Source: Streptococcus mitis (lineage in GTDB: Bacteria; Bacillota; Bacilli; Lactobacillales; Streptococcaceae). Taken from it: DNA of 64,000 nucleotides. Positions within the stretch are counted from its first letter, which is position 1. The number at the start of each line of letters is the position of its first letter. Both the position numbers and the translations under genes were made by a program. The stretch lies in the NCBI RefSeq assembly GCF_901542415.1, contig NZ_CABEHV010000004.1:496001-560000 (forward strand), written 5' to 3'. The notes beneath the pieces were generated by a model that did no database searches, was not told the origin of the DNA, and was given only the letters and a program-made list of their open reading frames with translations. This document shows, in pieces, positions 63,701 to 64,000 of the stretch.

Positions 63701-64000
63701 TGAAATACCAAGGCCTCTTTTTAGAAAAAGAAAGCAGTCATTTGGGCGAATTTTATAACAAAAACAAGGCTAATCAGCTGACAGATGAGGAATTCCAGCT
63801 CCTACTGGACTACAATGCCCATCTTTATAAAAAAGCGGCTGAGAAGATTTTAGCGGGTCAGTTCGCCATTAATCCTTATAGCGAAAATGGCAGAAGTATT
63901 GCCCCATATGTTCAGCAACATCAAGCCATCACAGGCTTTGAAGCCAATTACCATTTGGGTCAAGCCCGTTTCCTAGAAAAGTTGGACTTAACTGATGGCA
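60793..64000 (+). CDS. rexB: ATP-dependent nuclease subunit B (RexB/AddB), 3' end beyond the window
   Basis: Frame from ATG 60793 ([16 protein letters not shown]) continues to the window end, 1069 codons visible, about 98 percent of the usual 1090-residue length. RexB with RexA forms the RecBCD-like helicase-nuclease for double-strand break repair. The N-terminal segment ([20 protein letters not shown]) is the degraded helicase part. The C-terminal nuclease site with GVVDYKSS (Asp and Lys about residue 901-904) is intact. rexA is expected next. GAGGCAGAG precedes the ATG. Confidence 0.93.
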   Translation, partial: MKLLYTDIRTSLTEILTREAEELVAAGKRVFYIAPNSLSFEKERAVLECLSQQASFAITVTRFAQMARYLVLNDLPAKTSLDDIGLGMAFYKCLAELDPKDLRVYGAIKQDPQFIQQLIELYHEMTKAQMSFLDLESLTDEDKRADLLLIFEKVTAYLNQGQLAQGSQLSHLIEAIENNKVSSDFTQIALVIDGFTRFSAEEERIVDLLHGKGVEIVIGAYTSKKSYTSPFSEGNLYQASVEFLHHLASKYQTPAQDLSQAHEKMDSFDKASRLLESSYDFSELTLEVGEKDRENLQIWSCLTQKEELELVARSIRQKLHANPDLSYKHFRILLGDVSSYQLSLKTIFDQYQIPFYLGRSEAMAHHPLTQFVESILALKRYRFRQEDLINLLRTGLYTDLSQADIDAFEQYIRYLGINGLPAFQQTFTKSHHGKFDLGRLNALRLRVLGPLETLFASRKQKSENLLQKWNVFLNEGAVTKQLQDLTATMETLEQERQAEVWKAFCHVLEQFATVFAGSQVNLEDFLALLHSGMSLSQYRTIPATVDTVLVQSYDLIAPLTADFVYAIGLTQDNLPKISQNTSLLTDEERQSLNQATEDGAQLLIASSENLKKNRYTMLSLVNSARKQLVLSAPSLFNESESKESAYLQELVHFGFSRKEKRMNHKGLSKEDMGSYHSLLSSLVAYHQQSETSDTEQDLTFVKVLARVMGKKLEQQGLENPALPTSPSSKQLTKDTLQALYPDDKEFYLSTSGLTEFYRNQYSYFLRYVLGLQEELRLRPDARSHGNFLHRIFERALQFPDEDSFDKRLEQAIQETSQEREFEAIYQESLEAQFTKEVLLDVARTTGHILRHNPAIETIKEEANFGGKDQAFIQLDNGRSVFVRGKVDRIDRLKADGAIGVVDYKSSLTQFQFPHFFNGLNSQLPTYLAALKREGEQNFFGAMYLEMAEQVQSLMAVKSLAGAVIEASKSMKYQGLFLEKESSHLGEFYNKNKANQLTDEEFQLLLDYNAHLYKKAAEKILAGQFAINPYSENGRSIAPYVQQHQAITGFEANYHLGQARFLEKLDLTDG

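Noticed and set aside
1..64000. CRISPR arrays and tRNA or rRNA genes
   Set aside because: I saw no regularly spaced direct repeats and no cloverleaf or rRNA-like sequence while reading both strands; tRNA detection by eye is limited.

Overview
The window looks like chromosome of a mitis-group Streptococcus (S. pneumoniae, S. mitis or S. oralis). The signs are low GC, a pneumococcal BOX repeat (about 52611-52763), a Tn916-type element, a Tn5252-like module with pezAT and an SOS polymerase, and housekeeping genes such as rexB, tex, sprT and a Cof-type phosphatase. The accessory part resembles pneumococcal pathogenicity island 1 (PPI-1), which also lies behind an rRNA uracil methyltransferase gene and carries pezAT with Tn5252 genes. 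Species and island assignment rest on recognition, not on a search.

Layout. (1) 1-6581, minus strand: one end of a Tn916-family element, with VirB4-like Orf16 (cut by the window edge), TcpE, ArdA, a small TcpD-like protein, the MobT relaxase, oriT, the TcpA coupling ATPase, two DUF961 proteins and a 24-codon leader ORF. The element's terminal integrase-arm repeats are visible, and it is inserted inside an M16-type peptidase gene. (2) 6582-9061: remains of a quorum-sensing locus. It holds the 3' part of the M16 gene, an Rgg regulator, an unlisted 23-residue SHP pheromone gene divergent from rgg, and a downstream gene cut by a decayed IS5-family element. (3) 9289-21712: a Tn5252-like mobilisation module with a toprim/DUF3991 protein, small conserved ICE proteins, pezAT, a HdiR/LexA-like repressor with a Y-family polymerase, a second oriT, two accessory proteins, a relaxase, and a serine recombinase broken by one in-frame amber codon. 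It ends at a short sequence encoding the tail of a TrmA/RumA-type methyltransferase, a typical attachment-site scar. (4) 21714-23433: a complete IS1182-family element. (5) 23434-35617: a cargo array in which the same methyltransferase-tail motif recurs three more times (about 23445, 29979 and 35564), suggesting successive or decayed integrations at one site. Cargo includes a two-gene glycine-rich membrane cassette, a DUF6994-like protein, a broken GmrSD (DUF262/DUF1524/DUF4268) restriction protein, a TfoX-like protein, a decayed GIY-YIG protein fused to a recombinase remnant, and a 1506-residue GHKL-ATPase/NOV-nuclease protein. (6) 35618-64000: mostly ordinary chromosome. It contains a SAP/DUF6434-like protein, a decayed ADP-ribosylglycohydrolase, a lipid kinase, a CcpA-type cre-controlled glycosidase, a hydrolase, an antitoxin/Doc pair, a permease operon, a glycosyltransferase-DUF1919 fusion, tex, sprT, a PspC protein, a Bce-type ABC transporter, a VIT transporter, a two-component system convergent with an ABC-2 transporter, a Cof phosphatase, a CPBP protease and the start of rexB.

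How the parts work together. Two unrelated transfer systems sit side by side: Tn916 MobT/oriT with its coupling and VirB4 ATPases, and a Tn5252-type relaxase/oriT with no visible coupling protein or secretion genes. The Tn5252-like module could only move with borrowed machinery, and its own recombinase looks dead. The 23-35 kb cargo is defence-like in content but partly decayed: four separate genes contain an in-frame TAG and two contain frameshifts. The best candidates for something little described are the GHKL-ATPase/NOV-nuclease protein, the glycine-rich two-gene membrane cassette, and the hidden SHP/Rgg circuit tied to an M16 peptidase.
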